Source: Bacteroides stercoris ATCC 43183 | GTDB lineage: Bacteria; Bacteroidota; Bacteroidia; Bacteroidales; Bacteroidaceae | Assembly (NCBI RefSeq): GCF_025147325.1 | Contig: NZ_CP102262.1 | Location: 2,108,001-2,172,000, forward strand | Length of the DNA stretch: 64,000 nucleotides | Reading direction: 5' to 3' | In this document: positions 22,485 through 31,462 of the stretch, one piece after another | Numbering within the stretch: position 1 is the stretch's first letter | Layout of the letters: each line of letters opens with the position of its first letter | Notes under the pieces: generated by a model | The model's input: the letters and a program-made list of their open reading frames with translations, nothing else | The model's database searches: none | What the model was told of the DNA's origin: nothing | Program-made: the position numbers and the translations under genes

Positions 22485-24143
22485 TTAGTCTTTTGACTTT
22501 CCAATTTTCATTACCTCTTGTTCTAGTAGGTTACGGTCACCAGCGGCCTTATTTCGAACTTTCGTGCGGTAATTATAAATGGTGGTTACAGAATAGCGTA
22601 GAAACTGAGCAATCTTCACGCTATCACTAATACCCAAGCGTATCAATGCAAAGATGCGTAACTCTGTATTCATCCGTTCACCGGTTTTCAAGGATATTTG
22701 CTCATCATTGGTAAGCAAGGCATTGAAATCCTCCACAAAAGTAGGGAACATTTGCAGGAAAGTATTGTCAAAATTCGCATAGAATTCCTTCAATTCCCCC
22801 TCTATAAATTTGGAAGACTTGATGTTCTTGTAGAGTTCTTCCACATTCCCAGTAGCAGCAATCTTACCTAATGACCGGCGGTAATTGTCCATCTTCTCCA
22901 AATATACCGAACACTGATCCATATATCGACCAATATACTCCTCTTTCAGATAAGAATTCTCTGCAATACTGTGGTTAGCCTCCTTAAGCTTGTGCATCGA
23001 AAGGTGAAGTTCTTCATTCAGTTCTTTTAACCGCTTGTTGGTGTCAATCACTTCTTTGCGAGCGACAGCCAACCTCTTCATCTGTTTATATACATAAAAT
23101 ATGGCAAGCAATAGAAAAAATGAAAGCATGCTGATAGATGCCAATGTCCATTTCATTTGTTCCTGCTGTTTCTCTGTCTTTTGTTGGTAAGCATCGTTAA
23201 TGATGGGAAATATCTCCAAAATCTCCAATTTGCGCAACCGAGCATTACAAGCTGCGGCATCTTCCATACATATCTTTACATAAGAATAGGCACGCTCGAT
23301 ATCCCCCTCTTGATAAAGCAATATGGCTAGCTTACGCAAAGAAATGTATTCCCGGACAGCGGTTGTCATATCTGCTATGGCAGAAACAATCAGAAATTCT
23401 TTTTCTTTTTCTTTATCCCCTTTCAGACGATAGGACTCTGATAAAGTATAGGCACAAATTGCAACATCATGTTCATATTCCTTCTGCTGGGCTAAATAAT
23501 CTGTCAGTAAGCAAATGGCTTTATCGTATTCATTGCGTACATTATACTGGTCGGACTGAATCAAGGTATGTATCAAAAGGTTATCCTTATTGACTAGTAG
23601 CAATGAATCACGATATTTGTCCGTAAGTTCCGTATAAAGTTTCCTTTCATACTTTGTAACTGCATAGTCAGCCATAAGTCCATAGATTGTGCGATAGATA
23701 TGATAATAATAGGGACGGAGGTTTTTCGACAACCGTTCTGCATGAATATTTCGCATCAAATCCATTGCTTCCTTATACATGCCTGTCATTCCCAAGACAT
23801 CAGCTTTATTCATACGGGCATTATCTATATATTCTCGGTTTCCAAGACGCATAGCTATCTGTTCCCTCTCCTCAGCCACATAAAATGCTGAATCCGTATT
23901 GAATGAACGATATTCATCCAATAATGCACCAAGAATGGCAAAATGCTCTTCCTCCGATATTAACTGTAACAACTGCCTTCTCAGTTTTGCCAGTCTCAAC
24001 TCTTTTTGTTCCATATATATAGGACGTTTCTTTATCGACTGATCTAATTTCAGCAATAAAGAATCGACTCGGTTACTGTCTATAGCATAAACATAACATA
24101 TGCCAACGATGCAAAAACACCAAAATACAACTATACTTTTCAT
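22485..24143 (-). CDS. Membrane TPR/HTH regulator of the glycan locus (DUF6377-type)
   Basis: 552 aa. Signal peptide (VFWCFCIVGICYVYA), then a periplasmic all-helical TPR-like region to about residue 325 and one membrane helix (WTLASISMLSFFLLLAIFYVY). A coiled coil follows (RKEVIDTNKRLKELNEELHL) and a cytoplasmic C-terminal helix-turn-helix (LRIFALIRLGISDSVKIAQF, YSVTTIYNYRTKVRNKA). The layout is that of inner-membrane SusR-type and DUF6377 regulators, which sense an oligosaccharide in the periplasm and activate the adjacent susCD genes. It is encoded upstream of susC in the same direction but separated by a 390-bp promoter region, so it is probably expressed on its own. Confidence 0.85.
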   Translation of the reverse strand: MKSIVVFWCFCIVGICYVYAIDSNRVDSLLLKLDQSIKKRPIYMEQKELRLAKLRRQLLQLISEEEHFAILGALLDEYRSFNTDSAFYVAEEREQIAMRLGNREYIDNARMNKADVLGMTGMYKEAMDLMRNIHAERLSKNLRPYYYHIYRTIYGLMADYAVTKYERKLYTELTDKYRDSLLLVNKDNLLIHTLIQSDQYNVRNEYDKAICLLTDYLAQQKEYEHDVAICAYTLSESYRLKGDKEKEKEFLIVSAIADMTTAVREYISLRKLAILLYQEGDIERAYSYVKICMEDAAACNARLRKLEILEIFPIINDAYQQKTEKQQEQMKWTLASISMLSFFLLLAIFYVYKQMKRLAVARKEVIDTNKRLKELNEELHLSMHKLKEANHSIAENSYLKEEYIGRYMDQCSVYLEKMDNYRRSLGKIAATGNVEELYKNIKSSKFIEGELKEFYANFDNTFLQMFPTFVEDFNALLTNDEQISLKTGERMNTELRIFALIRLGISDSVKIAQFLRYSVTTIYNYRTKVRNKAAGDRNLLEQEVMKIGKSKD

Positions 24144-24752
24144 AGCTTAACATATCAATCAAAAACTCCATATTTGAAAGTTTTTACGCAAAAGTAACTA
24201 AAATACAAAAGAATTTATCTCCTTTATATGAATTATTTTAATATTCATACAGTATATGTTCACACATTATTTAGTCTAAAAAAATAATACTATAGCGTAT
24301 TGCGATGGCTTTATTTAACAATTTATTACCAAAGCCATATCTGTTAAACTTATAACATAGAATTATTAATATGTTTTACTCTGACAATAAATGTATTTTC
24401 CAAAAATTATATTGAGCTGTGATAAATACGATAGTTATGCTTGTTTAAACAGACTACGAATCCTGCCATATTTCAATTCTCTTTTTCCCATATAACGATT
24501 TTCCCGTTTTTATTTATCCCGTCAGTAGCTCCACCTTGCGTGGTTCAGGGTGCGAAGCTACGTACGGGGCCCCTAAAAATCTGCAAGCCCGCTTCGCGCC
24601 CTGCGGGTTTTGGCGAAAATTTTTCAATCCGTCCAGCCGGGCGGTTGAAAATTTTTCACCAAAAGCCTTGCATATTTTCTCCCCGTCCGTATCTGCCCCC
24701 TGAAACGAGCAAGGTGAAGCCACCGACAAGGCATAAAAAAAAAGTCAATGTT
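24144..24752. other. Intergenic region between glycan locus and accessory module
   Basis: 609 bases. The left half (to about 24,480) is very AT-rich and holds the divergent promoter region of the glycan regulator. The right half switches abruptly to GC-rich sequence typical of the element backbone and contains a large imperfect inverted repeat. No convincing gene is seen. The open frame that runs through 24,441-24,752 is only an upstream extension of the small membrane protein. Confidence 0.6.
24605..24667. repeat. Large imperfect inverted repeat, 23-bp arms
   Basis: Left arm 24605-24627 and right arm 24645-24667 are near-perfect reverse complements around a 17-base GC-rich spacer. Both arms contain GAAAATTTTTCA, itself a near-palindrome. 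A second, weaker pairing links CCACCTTGC near 24,530 with GCAAGGTG near 24,710. Confidence 0.7.
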
Positions 24753-25028
24753 ATGAAAAAGAGAATTGAAATACGGCAGGATTTGAAACGAGGCTTCGGC
24801 TCCGCTCCAACCGGCATTAAAAATTTGGTGAAGTGGTCGCCGGTCGGTTTCATGGTCTATGTGGCGGTGCGTTTCGTGTGTGCCTTTTTGGGTGGTGTGG
24901 CGATTGGTTTAGGTAGTGTGCTGCCCATGTTGGCAGTTTTGGCGGTGGTGGTCTTCCTCATCCGTGCCGTGTGGCGCATCCTTTGCGTGCTTGCCCTTTT
25001 TATCCTTGTTCTTTGCGTGATACTCTGA
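24753..25028 (+). CDS. Small membrane protein, unknown
   Basis: 91 aa from ATG 24753; the nearby ATG at 24748 stops at once. A basic N-terminus (MKKRIEIRQDLKRGFG) is followed by two strongly hydrophobic segments: VGFMVYVAVRFVCAFLGGVA and an Ala/Val/Leu-rich stretch to the end (LFILVLCVIL). This predicts two membrane helices with the N-terminus inside. No family recognised. It is the first gene of the plus-strand accessory module and lies just after the large inverted repeat. Confidence 0.6.
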   Translation: MKKRIEIRQDLKRGFGSAPTGIKNLVKWSPVGFMVYVAVRFVCAFLGGVAIGLGSVLPMLAVLAVVVFLIRAVWRILCVLALFILVLCVIL

Positions 25029-25060
25029 CAGAATATGAATCATTTTAAAATCAAATCATT

Positions 25061-26077
25061 ATGACTAAAGTACATTTATTAGGAGCTAACAGAAGTTACG
25101 ACAGAAGCGTTCAGACCGTTTCAGTCAATCAAGTGGTAGTATTGGAAGGCTACAGCTATGACAGCTATGTTGTGTATGAAGTAGGCCGCAACGGGTGGGG
25201 AATAACCTATCATCTTATCAATTTGCGGACATACGAGTTTCATACATCCGACCTTATCCGCCCGTTATCGGAAAAATTCGGAATAGGAATCTATTACGAT
25301 GATGCGAACCCCAGGTTTTTAGATCCGTTGGAAACAGCCGCTTTACTCACCAAGGCAAAAGAGAAGAAAGCCGAAGAAGAAAAGAAAGCGAAGGAAACAA
25401 GAAAGGAATACAGCCGTATCGCCAAAATCGGTGCGGAGCGTTTGAGCCCCCTTATCCCGACGGATGCAAAGGCGGTCATTATCGGTACACTACGGGTAAA
25501 CGAGTGCGACAGCTATACGGACTATTATGACTACAGTATAGCAAGAACCGTCATTTTAGGCTTTTCCAAACATACACGCAACCTCTTTTCAGAAATGCGC
25601 AAGCATGCCGCCAATTTTGAGGGAACAGCCTATTTGGCGGAATATAACGCAGATTACGAACACCGTGAAAATTACAGCATGGGAGACGGTATGTATCTGG
25701 GCAGGAACAAGTACAGCGGTTGGACGGTTGAGAAAGAGCCTATCCACGACCTTGAAAAATTCATAGAACGGTATGCGCACACCGCAGGGGATGAAGCCAA
25801 CCTTTGTATGAAAGCACCGCAGAGAAACAGCGATACGGCAGAACAATCCACAGCAACCGCAGACCTTTCAACCCTCAGTCTTGAAATCGTGGAATACAGC
25901 GAGAAGGCGATTGCCGTATTCGGTGACACCAGGCCGATAAAGGACATTCTGAAAGACTTGAACGGTCTGTTCCGTGCGAACCTCACCTATAAGGGCGAAA
26001 GGCGTGCAGGGTGGATATATTCCAAGAAGCAGGAAACGAAAGTAAGGGAAGCACTCGCCACGTGCATCCGTGTATGA
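25061..26077 (+). CDS. Unknown accessory protein of Bacteroidales mobile elements
   Basis: 338 aa, no family recognised. The N-terminal part is beta-rich (VVLEGYSYDSYVVYEVGRNG), a charged helix follows near residues 95-120 (AKEKKAEEEKKAKETRKEYS), and a repeat of similar beta elements ends in LTYKGERRAGWIYSKKQETK. The end resembles the small DNA-binding-like end domain seen in several element proteins. No signal or membrane segment. All three Trp codons are TGG. It sits 32 bases after the small membrane protein, probably in one transcript with the next two genes. Confidence 0.6.
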   Translation: MTKVHLLGANRSYDRSVQTVSVNQVVVLEGYSYDSYVVYEVGRNGWGITYHLINLRTYEFHTSDLIRPLSEKFGIGIYYDDANPRFLDPLETAALLTKAKEKKAEEEKKAKETRKEYSRIAKIGAERLSPLIPTDAKAVIIGTLRVNECDSYTDYYDYSIARTVILGFSKHTRNLFSEMRKHAANFEGTAYLAEYNADYEHRENYSMGDGMYLGRNKYSGWTVEKEPIHDLEKFIERYAHTAGDEANLCMKAPQRNSDTAEQSTATADLSTLSLEIVEYSEKAIAVFGDTRPIKDILKDLNGLFRANLTYKGERRAGWIYSKKQETKVREALATCIRV

Positions 26078-26141
26078 CAGCATGAACGGCAGGGCGGAAC
26101 AATCCGCCCGCCTATCAACGAACCCATAAAAAAGTAACGAC

Positions 26142-26732
26142 ATGAGAACGGAAACAAGAACATACACCCTCTATCGGATAACCGAGTTATCCGGGGAAGC
26201 CAAAGAGAAAGCACACAACGAATGGTTGTGCAACCGATATTTTTACGGTTGGACACACGAGAACCGTCAGACCCTTGATACCTTTTGCGAACGCTTCGGC
26301 ATTGTGTGCCGTAATTGGAGATATGACGCATGCAATTACAGCTATGACTACCGCAGCAGGCAGGAAGACTGCATAGACGGGCTAAACGGTTGGCGGTTGG
26401 CAGCCTATCTGATGAACAACCATTGGAACGACCTGTACACGCCAAAATATTTTTGGAAAGGGACGAAAGGACGAAAAAGCAGGATATTTGTAGATGCCTG
26501 TTGTCCCCTTACGGGCTATTATATAGATAACTGTATTCTTACTCCGATTTATCAGTTCTTGAAATCCCCCACCGAAAATATCACGTTTGACAGCCTTATG
26601 AACGAATGTCTCGACAGTTTTTTCCGTGCTTGTCGGGATGATATGGAAAGCACCCGGACTTTGGAATACTTCACGGAAGAAAGCAACGCCAACGGTTGGG
26701 AATACCTTTCAGACGGAAAACTATTCAATTAA
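26142..26732 (+). CDS. Unknown protein, sometimes labelled antitoxin-like
   Basis: 196 aa, rich in Trp, Tyr and Cys. It begins TRTYTLYRITELSGEAKEKA, a start shared with proteins that carry the loose database name 'antitoxin of toxin-antitoxin stability system' in phages and plasmids. No toxin partner is visible, so I do not claim that function. Its seven Trp codons are all TGG. Possibly an anti-defence or regulatory accessory protein, judging only from its location in an accessory module. Confidence 0.5.
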   Translation: MRTETRTYTLYRITELSGEAKEKAHNEWLCNRYFYGWTHENRQTLDTFCERFGIVCRNWRYDACNYSYDYRSRQEDCIDGLNGWRLAAYLMNNHWNDLYTPKYFWKGTKGRKSRIFVDACCPLTGYYIDNCILTPIYQFLKSPTENITFDSLMNECLDSFFRACRDDMESTRTLEYFTEESNANGWEYLSDGKLFN

Positions 26733-26757
26733 TTATCAACATTTAAAACTTATCATT

Positions 26758-28692
26758 ATGAAAACGAACAAGAAAGTACAGACGAACAGCGTACAGAAAT
26801 CAGAGGAAGAAAATGCAGTAAAGGTGACCGCTTTGGCAATCATCCCGAAACCGATTACACTACTCACACCGCAGGACGTGCCCACGGCTACCGAAGTGAC
26901 AGAAGCACCCGAAACGGCAACCGTTCCCACCGTTACGGAAGAAGCACCGCAGCAGGCCACGTTCAAGACACCGCTTGCAACGGCCACAGCCGAAACAGAC
27001 CTTGACATCACCACCGTACACCCAAGTAGGGACAACCACCGCAAGACGTTCAATGACGCATCATTGCAGGAACTTGCGGAAAGCATTCGGGAAGTGGGAA
27101 TCCTGCAGGCCATTGCAGTACGTCCACGCACGGAAGGCGGTTATGAAATCATATACGGTGAACGCCGTTACCGTGCCTCATTGCTTGCAGGAGCAAAGAC
27201 CATAAAGGCAACCATATATAACAATGTGACGGACGATGAAGCGGAAGACATGTCGTTAAGCGAGAACTTGCAGCGTGAGCAGGTACGCCCCACTGAAGAA
27301 GCAAAAGCGTTCAAGCGGTTGCTTGAAAAGGGCAGATATGACATGTATTCACTGACCGCCCGTTTCGGACGGAGCGAGAAATATATCTATACCCGATTGA
27401 AACTGAACGAACTCTATGCGCCTATCGGTGAACTGTTGGACAATGAAACAATTACTGTCAGCGTAGCCGAGGAGATAAGCACCTATGAGCCCGATATACA
27501 AAAGGACGTGTACGAGAAGCACCTCAAAGAGGGGAACGGTGAGGGTTGGACGGGATATACATTGAACCTCTTCAAAAGGTACTTTGAAAAATACTATACC
27601 ACCGACCTTGGGCAATACAAGTTCGACAAGACGGAATGCAATACATGCGTACACAACGCAGCCAATTACAACCTTTTTGCCGAGCATAACGGGTGCGGAC
27701 ACTGCACCAACCGCAAATGTCTGGAAGCCAAGAACGCAGCCCATGTGGCAAAAGAGACGGAGAAACTTTTGAAATCCGATCCGAAGCTGGTTGTCGCACG
27801 CCCCTACTACGGAAGCCGTAACGATATGGCACTACAGAAATTGGACAAGAAAGGGCATGAAATCAAGGAACTTGACTACAACGTATCGGCAAGGGAATTC
27901 CCCAAAGCACCCGAAGCACCGAAGAAAGAGCAGTTCACCCAAACGAAAGAGTACGAACAGGCGGTGCAGACATTTGAGCGCAGAAACGAGGAATATGCCC
28001 GAAAGGTGGAGGAACTTGACCGCATGAAGGAGGAAGGCAGGATAAAGACCTATGTAAAGGTAGGGCAGACGGAACCCGAACTCTGCTACGTGGAGATAAA
28101 CAGGAAGGAAACCGCTCCCGTCACTATCGGGACATTGCAGGAAAGGGACAAGCGTTTCAAACAGCTTTCCATCGAAAAGACCGTTGCCGATACGAAAAAG
28201 ATTGTCCGTGAGAACGACTATCCCGAAAGCCCGTTCACGCAGTACGAAGACGGTATGGTTTATTTTGCCATGCTTGCCCAACTTCAAAGGAGACATTTCC
28301 CGCTTTTCGGCATCAAGGACCAGCCTTTCGCATTGGACGAGAAACAGCGGATGAAAATCGTTGCCAAACTGACAGACGCACAAAAGACTCTCATCAAACG
28401 TGACTTCATCAGCCACTTCCTTTGTGAGAACGGCTATGGAGACAACAACGCATCCAAACTATTGAGGGACTTCGCAAACATGCACTTCCCCGACCAGTAC
28501 GGACTTGCCAAAGCCACCCACGAGGAGGAATATCAGAAACGGCATGAACGTTTGGAGGAAAGGATAAAGGAAATGAAAAAAGCGGAAAAGAAAGCAGCCA
28601 AGGAAGCGGAACGGCAGCAGGCGGCAGAAGTGGCGGAGAAGAAAGTCACCGCCCCGAAAACGGAGAAGCCCGAAAGCGGAAAAGCAGCATAA
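26758..28692 (+). CDS. ParB/Spo0J-like partition protein, large element type
   Basis: 644 aa from ATG 26758, chosen because it follows the stop of the previous gene; an earlier in-frame ATG lies inside that gene. A Thr/Pro/Ala-rich N-terminal tail (about 1-80) precedes the ParB N-terminal nuclease-like domain with HPSRDNHRKTFNDASLQELA, IIYGERRYRASLLAG and SLSENLQREQ. A helix-turn-helix region (YSLTARFGRSEKYIYTRLKL) and a Cys-rich segment (CNTCVHN, CGHCTNRKCLEAK) follow that could bind zinc. The C-terminal coiled coil is Lys/Glu/Ala-rich. It may act in maintenance or regulation of the excised circle. The ParA at 45,549 belongs to a different operon. Confidence 0.8.
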   Translation: MKTNKKVQTNSVQKSEEENAVKVTALAIIPKPITLLTPQDVPTATEVTEAPETATVPTVTEEAPQQATFKTPLATATAETDLDITTVHPSRDNHRKTFNDASLQELAESIREVGILQAIAVRPRTEGGYEIIYGERRYRASLLAGAKTIKATIYNNVTDDEAEDMSLSENLQREQVRPTEEAKAFKRLLEKGRYDMYSLTARFGRSEKYIYTRLKLNELYAPIGELLDNETITVSVAEEISTYEPDIQKDVYEKHLKEGNGEGWTGYTLNLFKRYFEKYYTTDLGQYKFDKTECNTCVHNAANYNLFAEHNGCGHCTNRKCLEAKNAAHVAKETEKLLKSDPKLVVARPYYGSRNDMALQKLDKKGHEIKELDYNVSAREFPKAPEAPKKEQFTQTKEYEQAVQTFERRNEEYARKVEELDRMKEEGRIKTYVKVGQTEPELCYVEINRKETAPVTIGTLQERDKRFKQLSIEKTVADTKKIVRENDYPESPFTQYEDGMVYFAMLAQLQRRHFPLFGIKDQPFALDEKQRMKIVAKLTDAQKTLIKRDFISHFLCENGYGDNNASKLLRDFANMHFPDQYGLAKATHEEEYQKRHERLEERIKEMKKAEKKAAKEAERQQAAEVAEKKVTAPKTEKPESGKAA

Positions 28693-28702
28693 CCCCAAAC
28701 GG

Positions 28703-28741
28703 AAAGCGTGTGCCGGAAACAACATCCGGCACACGCTTTTT
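28703..28741 (+). terminator. Intrinsic terminator after parB
   Basis: AAGCGTGTGCCGG (28704-28716) pairs with CCGGCACACGCTT (28726-28738), followed by T residues. It starts 11 bases after the ParB stop. Confidence 0.88.
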
Positions 28742-28825
28742 CACCGCCCCCGAGAGAACAGAGGGCAGGGCCGGACGACCCCACCTACACCGCCACCGTA
28801 AAACGACCTTTAAAAATATCAGCGA

Positions 28826-29065
28826 ATGAAATATATAAGAATATCCCCGGACGTGGAGTATTCCACCGACAGAGAGTTTTTTCTTGAGAATCAGATTGTC
28901 TGCATTGTAAGCCGGGAAGGCACGAAGTTTTGCAGTCTGATAGAGAACCGTCTGTTCATGTGTTCTCCGAGCCGCCATATCAGCAAGCGGATGAAGCTAC
29001 ATATCATGTGTGAAATCCACGAGGACATCTGCCGCCTTCGCTATAGCGGCGAGCCGGTGGAATGA
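28826..29065 (+). CDS. Small unknown protein
   Basis: 79 aa. Begins MKYIRISPDVEYSTDREFFL and has a Cys/His-containing C-terminal half (CSPSRHISKRMKLHIMCEIH..CRLRY). No family recognised. It follows the parB terminator by about 85 bp and is itself closed by the terminator at 29101, so it forms a one-gene unit. Real coding is likely from its in-frame continuity and context but is not proven. Confidence 0.5.
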   Translation: MKYIRISPDVEYSTDREFFLENQIVCIVSREGTKFCSLIENRLFMCSPSRHISKRMKLHIMCEIHEDICRLRYSGEPVE

Positions 29066-29100
29066 CCTGCCACACTCCACACCTGAATACTCTCTCTTAA

Positions 29101-29138
29101 AAAAGTCGGGCAATCCCTATGCGGTTGCCCGACTTTTT
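29101..29138 (+). terminator. Intrinsic terminator
   Basis: AAAAGTCGGGCAA (29101-29113) pairs perfectly with TTGCCCGACTTTT (29125-29137) and runs into a T tract. A -7-like TATTTTTG follows immediately at about 29141, so a new transcript probably starts here. Confidence 0.9.
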
Positions 29139-29231
29139 CCTATTTTTGCAGGGTTGAACCAAAAAAGAAAGTTATAAGATTAAAGGAATTGAATAATAAC
29201 ATATTAGAATAGCTTTTAGCTGTTTGTTCTT

Positions 29232-29387
29232 ACTCTCGAAACGACCAAATTCAAAGCAGGAGAATAAACGGGCGGAGTCCTTGTCATACACCAATGGCAC
29301 GGTCTTAACTCGTTTCCTGCATGGGTGCTTGGTCGTACCGGAGAGTAGAACCTGTTAAGTACCGTGCTTTTTTCGGTACATAGCAGG
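29232..29387 (+). ncRNA. Candidate structured RNA or cis-regulatory leader
   Basis: Outer stem: ACTCTC (29232-29237) with GAGAGT (29341-29346), extended past an internal loop by ACGACCAA (29241-29248) with TTGGTCGT (29329-29336). Nested stem: GCAGGA (29256-29261) with TCCTGC (29315-29320) plus AACG with CGTT. A second hairpin follows: CCTG (29351) with CAGG (29384) enclosing GTACCG (29359-29364) and CGGTAC (29374-29379). A likely promoter box lies at 29141 and an ORF starts at 29427, 40 bases after the last stem. It may be a 5' leader controlling that gene or a separate RNA. I do not recognise a known class. Confidence 0.55.
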
Positions 29388-29426
29388 AAGTTACGGACAA
29401 GGTATCCACCAAAAAATCATAGCAAG

Positions 29427-29888
29427 ATGTACAACAAGAGCGTTGCCATTACCGGCAGTACCATTGAAAAGACAACGAAGTACGACCAATTCCAGGAAGA
29501 TAAAATCCGCATGGAACTTTACCGGGTTATCCTTTCACTTTACAATGAAGGTTATCGCACATTTACCTGCAATCTACATTCCTATATCGGATTATTAGGC
29601 GCAGACACGATAATCATGCTGCGTGAAGCGGACAAATGCCCGGATATAACCCTTTCGGCAATCATACCGGGAACAACTTTTCCGGCAGATACCGACAAAG
29701 TGTATCGTGCCTTGTATGACGACCTGATGAAGCAGGCGGACAATAAAGAAATGCTTCCGGAAAAAGAGATTTTCAGCAATGTACTTACCGGCAGTCATAT
29801 CGTCTGTTATTATGACGACTTTTCCGAAGAAATCGGGCAGGTGCGTGCATCCGGTATTCCCTATACCAATATCCGTAAAATGATATAG
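29427..29888 (+). CDS. Unknown protein, possibly DUF1273/SLOG-like
   Basis: 153 aa from ATG 29427; an upstream in-frame start at 29364 would lie inside the RNA hairpin, so it is less likely. The core VILSLYNEGYRTFTCNLHSY..GADTIIMLREADKCPDITLSAIIPG resembles the alternating strand/helix pattern of YspA/DUF1273 nucleotide-binding-like proteins (strand 'GYRTF', helix, then 'ITLSAIIPG'). It lacks a clear Gly-rich loop, so the match is weak. The C-terminus includes HIVCYYDDFSEE. It is preceded by the candidate structured RNA and ends 22 bases from the convergent protease gene. Confidence 0.45.
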   Translation: MYNKSVAITGSTIEKTTKYDQFQEDKIRMELYRVILSLYNEGYRTFTCNLHSYIGLLGADTIIMLREADKCPDITLSAIIPGTTFPADTDKVYRALYDDLMKQADNKEMLPEKEIFSNVLTGSHIVCYYDDFSEEIGQVRASGIPYTNIRKMI

Positions 29889-29909
29889 GCATATATCATT
29901 TGCCGCATA

Positions 29910-30821
29910 TTACAGCAACTTTTCCAGCCGTGCAATCCGTTTTTCGGTGGACGGATGCGTACTCATGATATATTCGGTAAACGAAGGCCGCTGCCCGCCC
30001 GTCTCCGCCACCGCCAGCCGGCGCAGGAACGAGAGCAGACCTTCCCCGCAGCCATAACGCACGGCATACGTGTCGCAACGGTATTCGGCATATTTGTTGA
30101 TATTCACGTCGGCCATCCGGCTGATGCCGTAAATCGTGTGATGCAGCAGTTTATAAAGACTCCACCATAGCTTTGCCATCCCCGCCACAGCAAACCGGAC
30201 AGCCGGAACCACTGCAATCACAAGGTTGCCGATTATTCCGAAAAACAGTGCAGGAATCAGGAACAGTCCGTACAGACAACGGTAGCCCAACGACTGCATC
30301 GAGAACAGAAGTACCTGATAAACGAAATCATAATGCGAGATATGCCCCACTTCGTGGCTGATTATCCCTTTGAGTTCCTCATCCGATGCCGTCTGAAGAA
30401 TACCGCCCGTCAGCCCGATTGTATGGAAGCCGAAAGTCACGGCGTTCGTGCGTGCGTCCCTGTTGCGGTAGATATTCAGTTTCCTCTCCATCCCCATTTC
30501 CGAGAGCAGGCGTTCCACCCGTGCCCGTTCCTCACCGCCCAGCGGTCTGTAACCCTCTTTCATCCGCATCATCCATACGTTCAGTGGTGAAAGGCTGTAC
30601 AGGATGTAAAGCAAGACAATATAGAAAGGCAATGAATAGACCAGATGATGCGCGAAGGAGTATTCGGCAAACAGCCCCGGCAGGAATGAAGGGGCCACCC
30701 ATTCCACAATAAGAAGAAGCAGGACATAAAAAGCCGATATAAGGATAATGTTTACCACTGTCACGTAACAGAGCAGAAGCAGCTTGTATAAAATGCGGAA
30801 TATACGGAGTGTTGTTTTCAT
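29910..30821 (-). CDS. M48-family membrane metalloprotease
   Basis: 303 aa. Two N-terminal membrane helices (LLCYVTVVNIILISAFYVLL and a second near residue 60), then the zinc motif ISHEVGHISHYD (HExxH) and the third ligand region in NINKYAEYRCDTYAVRYG. A hydrophobic stretch lies between them and the family's typical C-terminal tail is STHPSTEKRIARLEKLL. HtpX/Ste24-like, active site on the cytoplasmic face in that family. Its job in the element is unknown. It stands between the accessory module and the tra operon in tra orientation, about 150 bp downstream of traQ, so it may be its last gene. Confidence 0.9.
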   Translation of the reverse strand: MKTTLRIFRILYKLLLLCYVTVVNIILISAFYVLLLLIVEWVAPSFLPGLFAEYSFAHHLVYSLPFYIVLLYILYSLSPLNVWMMRMKEGYRPLGGEERARVERLLSEMGMERKLNIYRNRDARTNAVTFGFHTIGLTGGILQTASDEELKGIISHEVGHISHYDFVYQVLLFSMQSLGYRCLYGLFLIPALFFGIIGNLVIAVVPAVRFAVAGMAKLWWSLYKLLHHTIYGISRMADVNINKYAEYRCDTYAVRYGCGEGLLSFLRRLAVAETGGQRPSFTEYIMSTHPSTEKRIARLEKLL

Positions 30822-30973
30822 ATGCTTATAAATTTAAAACGGTTGGTAAATATAAAAAGTTAATTTGAATCACCGGGTGGGTAAATCAATCAAATTACTG
30901 CCATACAGTCAAATTTATGGAATGAAGAACGGCGGGATGCCCCGCCGTTCTCACTTATAGGTATTGGTAACGG

Positions 30974-31435
30974 CTATTCTTCCGTCGTACCGCTTTCCGT
31001 GTCAAATGTTACTGTCATTTCCCTTTCCTGCCCGAAATTGTCCCGGACAAAGAATTTCAGTTCCGAGCGTCTGGCACTTGTAGAGCGGTAAAAGAGAGTG
31101 AATACCTGCTTTACCGGATTTTCCGTATCCAGTCCCGGCACCTCTGCCAGCGGTTTCACTTCCCTGTTCACAAGTTTTACGCCTTCACAGTCTGACACCT
31201 CTCCCTTGCCTTCCATCTGAATGTAACCTATTTCATACTCCGCCTTTTCATAGTCTCCTTCACGGTCAAGATAAAAACGTATCTCCACCGTTTCACCCGT
31301 TGCGATCTGCTTTTGCAGATACCATGACGAGAGGCTGAAATCATAATCCTGCCGGATGTCTATCCCGTCGTTACAAGAACTGAAGGCCAGCACCGCAAGC
31401 AGTGCGCCTATACATATATATAATACGTTTTTCAT
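30974..31435 (-). CDS. traQ: TraQ-like conjugation lipoprotein (DUF3872)
   Basis: 153 aa. Lipoprotein signal with LAFSSC (Cys 21). The body is beta-rich and matches the DUF3872/TraQ group of Bacteroides conjugative transposons: NDGIDIRQDYDFSLSSWYLQ, then a Thr/Val-rich immunoglobulin-like fold ending MTVTFDTESGTTEE. Periplasmic or outer-membrane accessory factor of the mating apparatus. 27 bases follow traO. Its single Trp is TGG. Confidence 0.85.
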   Translation of the reverse strand: MKNVLYICIGALLAVLAFSSCNDGIDIRQDYDFSLSSWYLQKQIATGETVEIRFYLDREGDYEKAEYEIGYIQMEGKGEVSDCEGVKLVNREVKPLAEVPGLDTENPVKQVFTLFYRSTSARRSELKFFVRDNFGQEREMTVTFDTESGTTEE

Positions 31436-31462
31436 TTTTCTGTTTCTCCTTTCTCTTTTTTA

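Noticed and set aside
26142..26732. A toxin-antitoxin pair.
   Set aside because: Only the loosely named 'antitoxin-like' protein is present; neither neighbour resembles a toxin.
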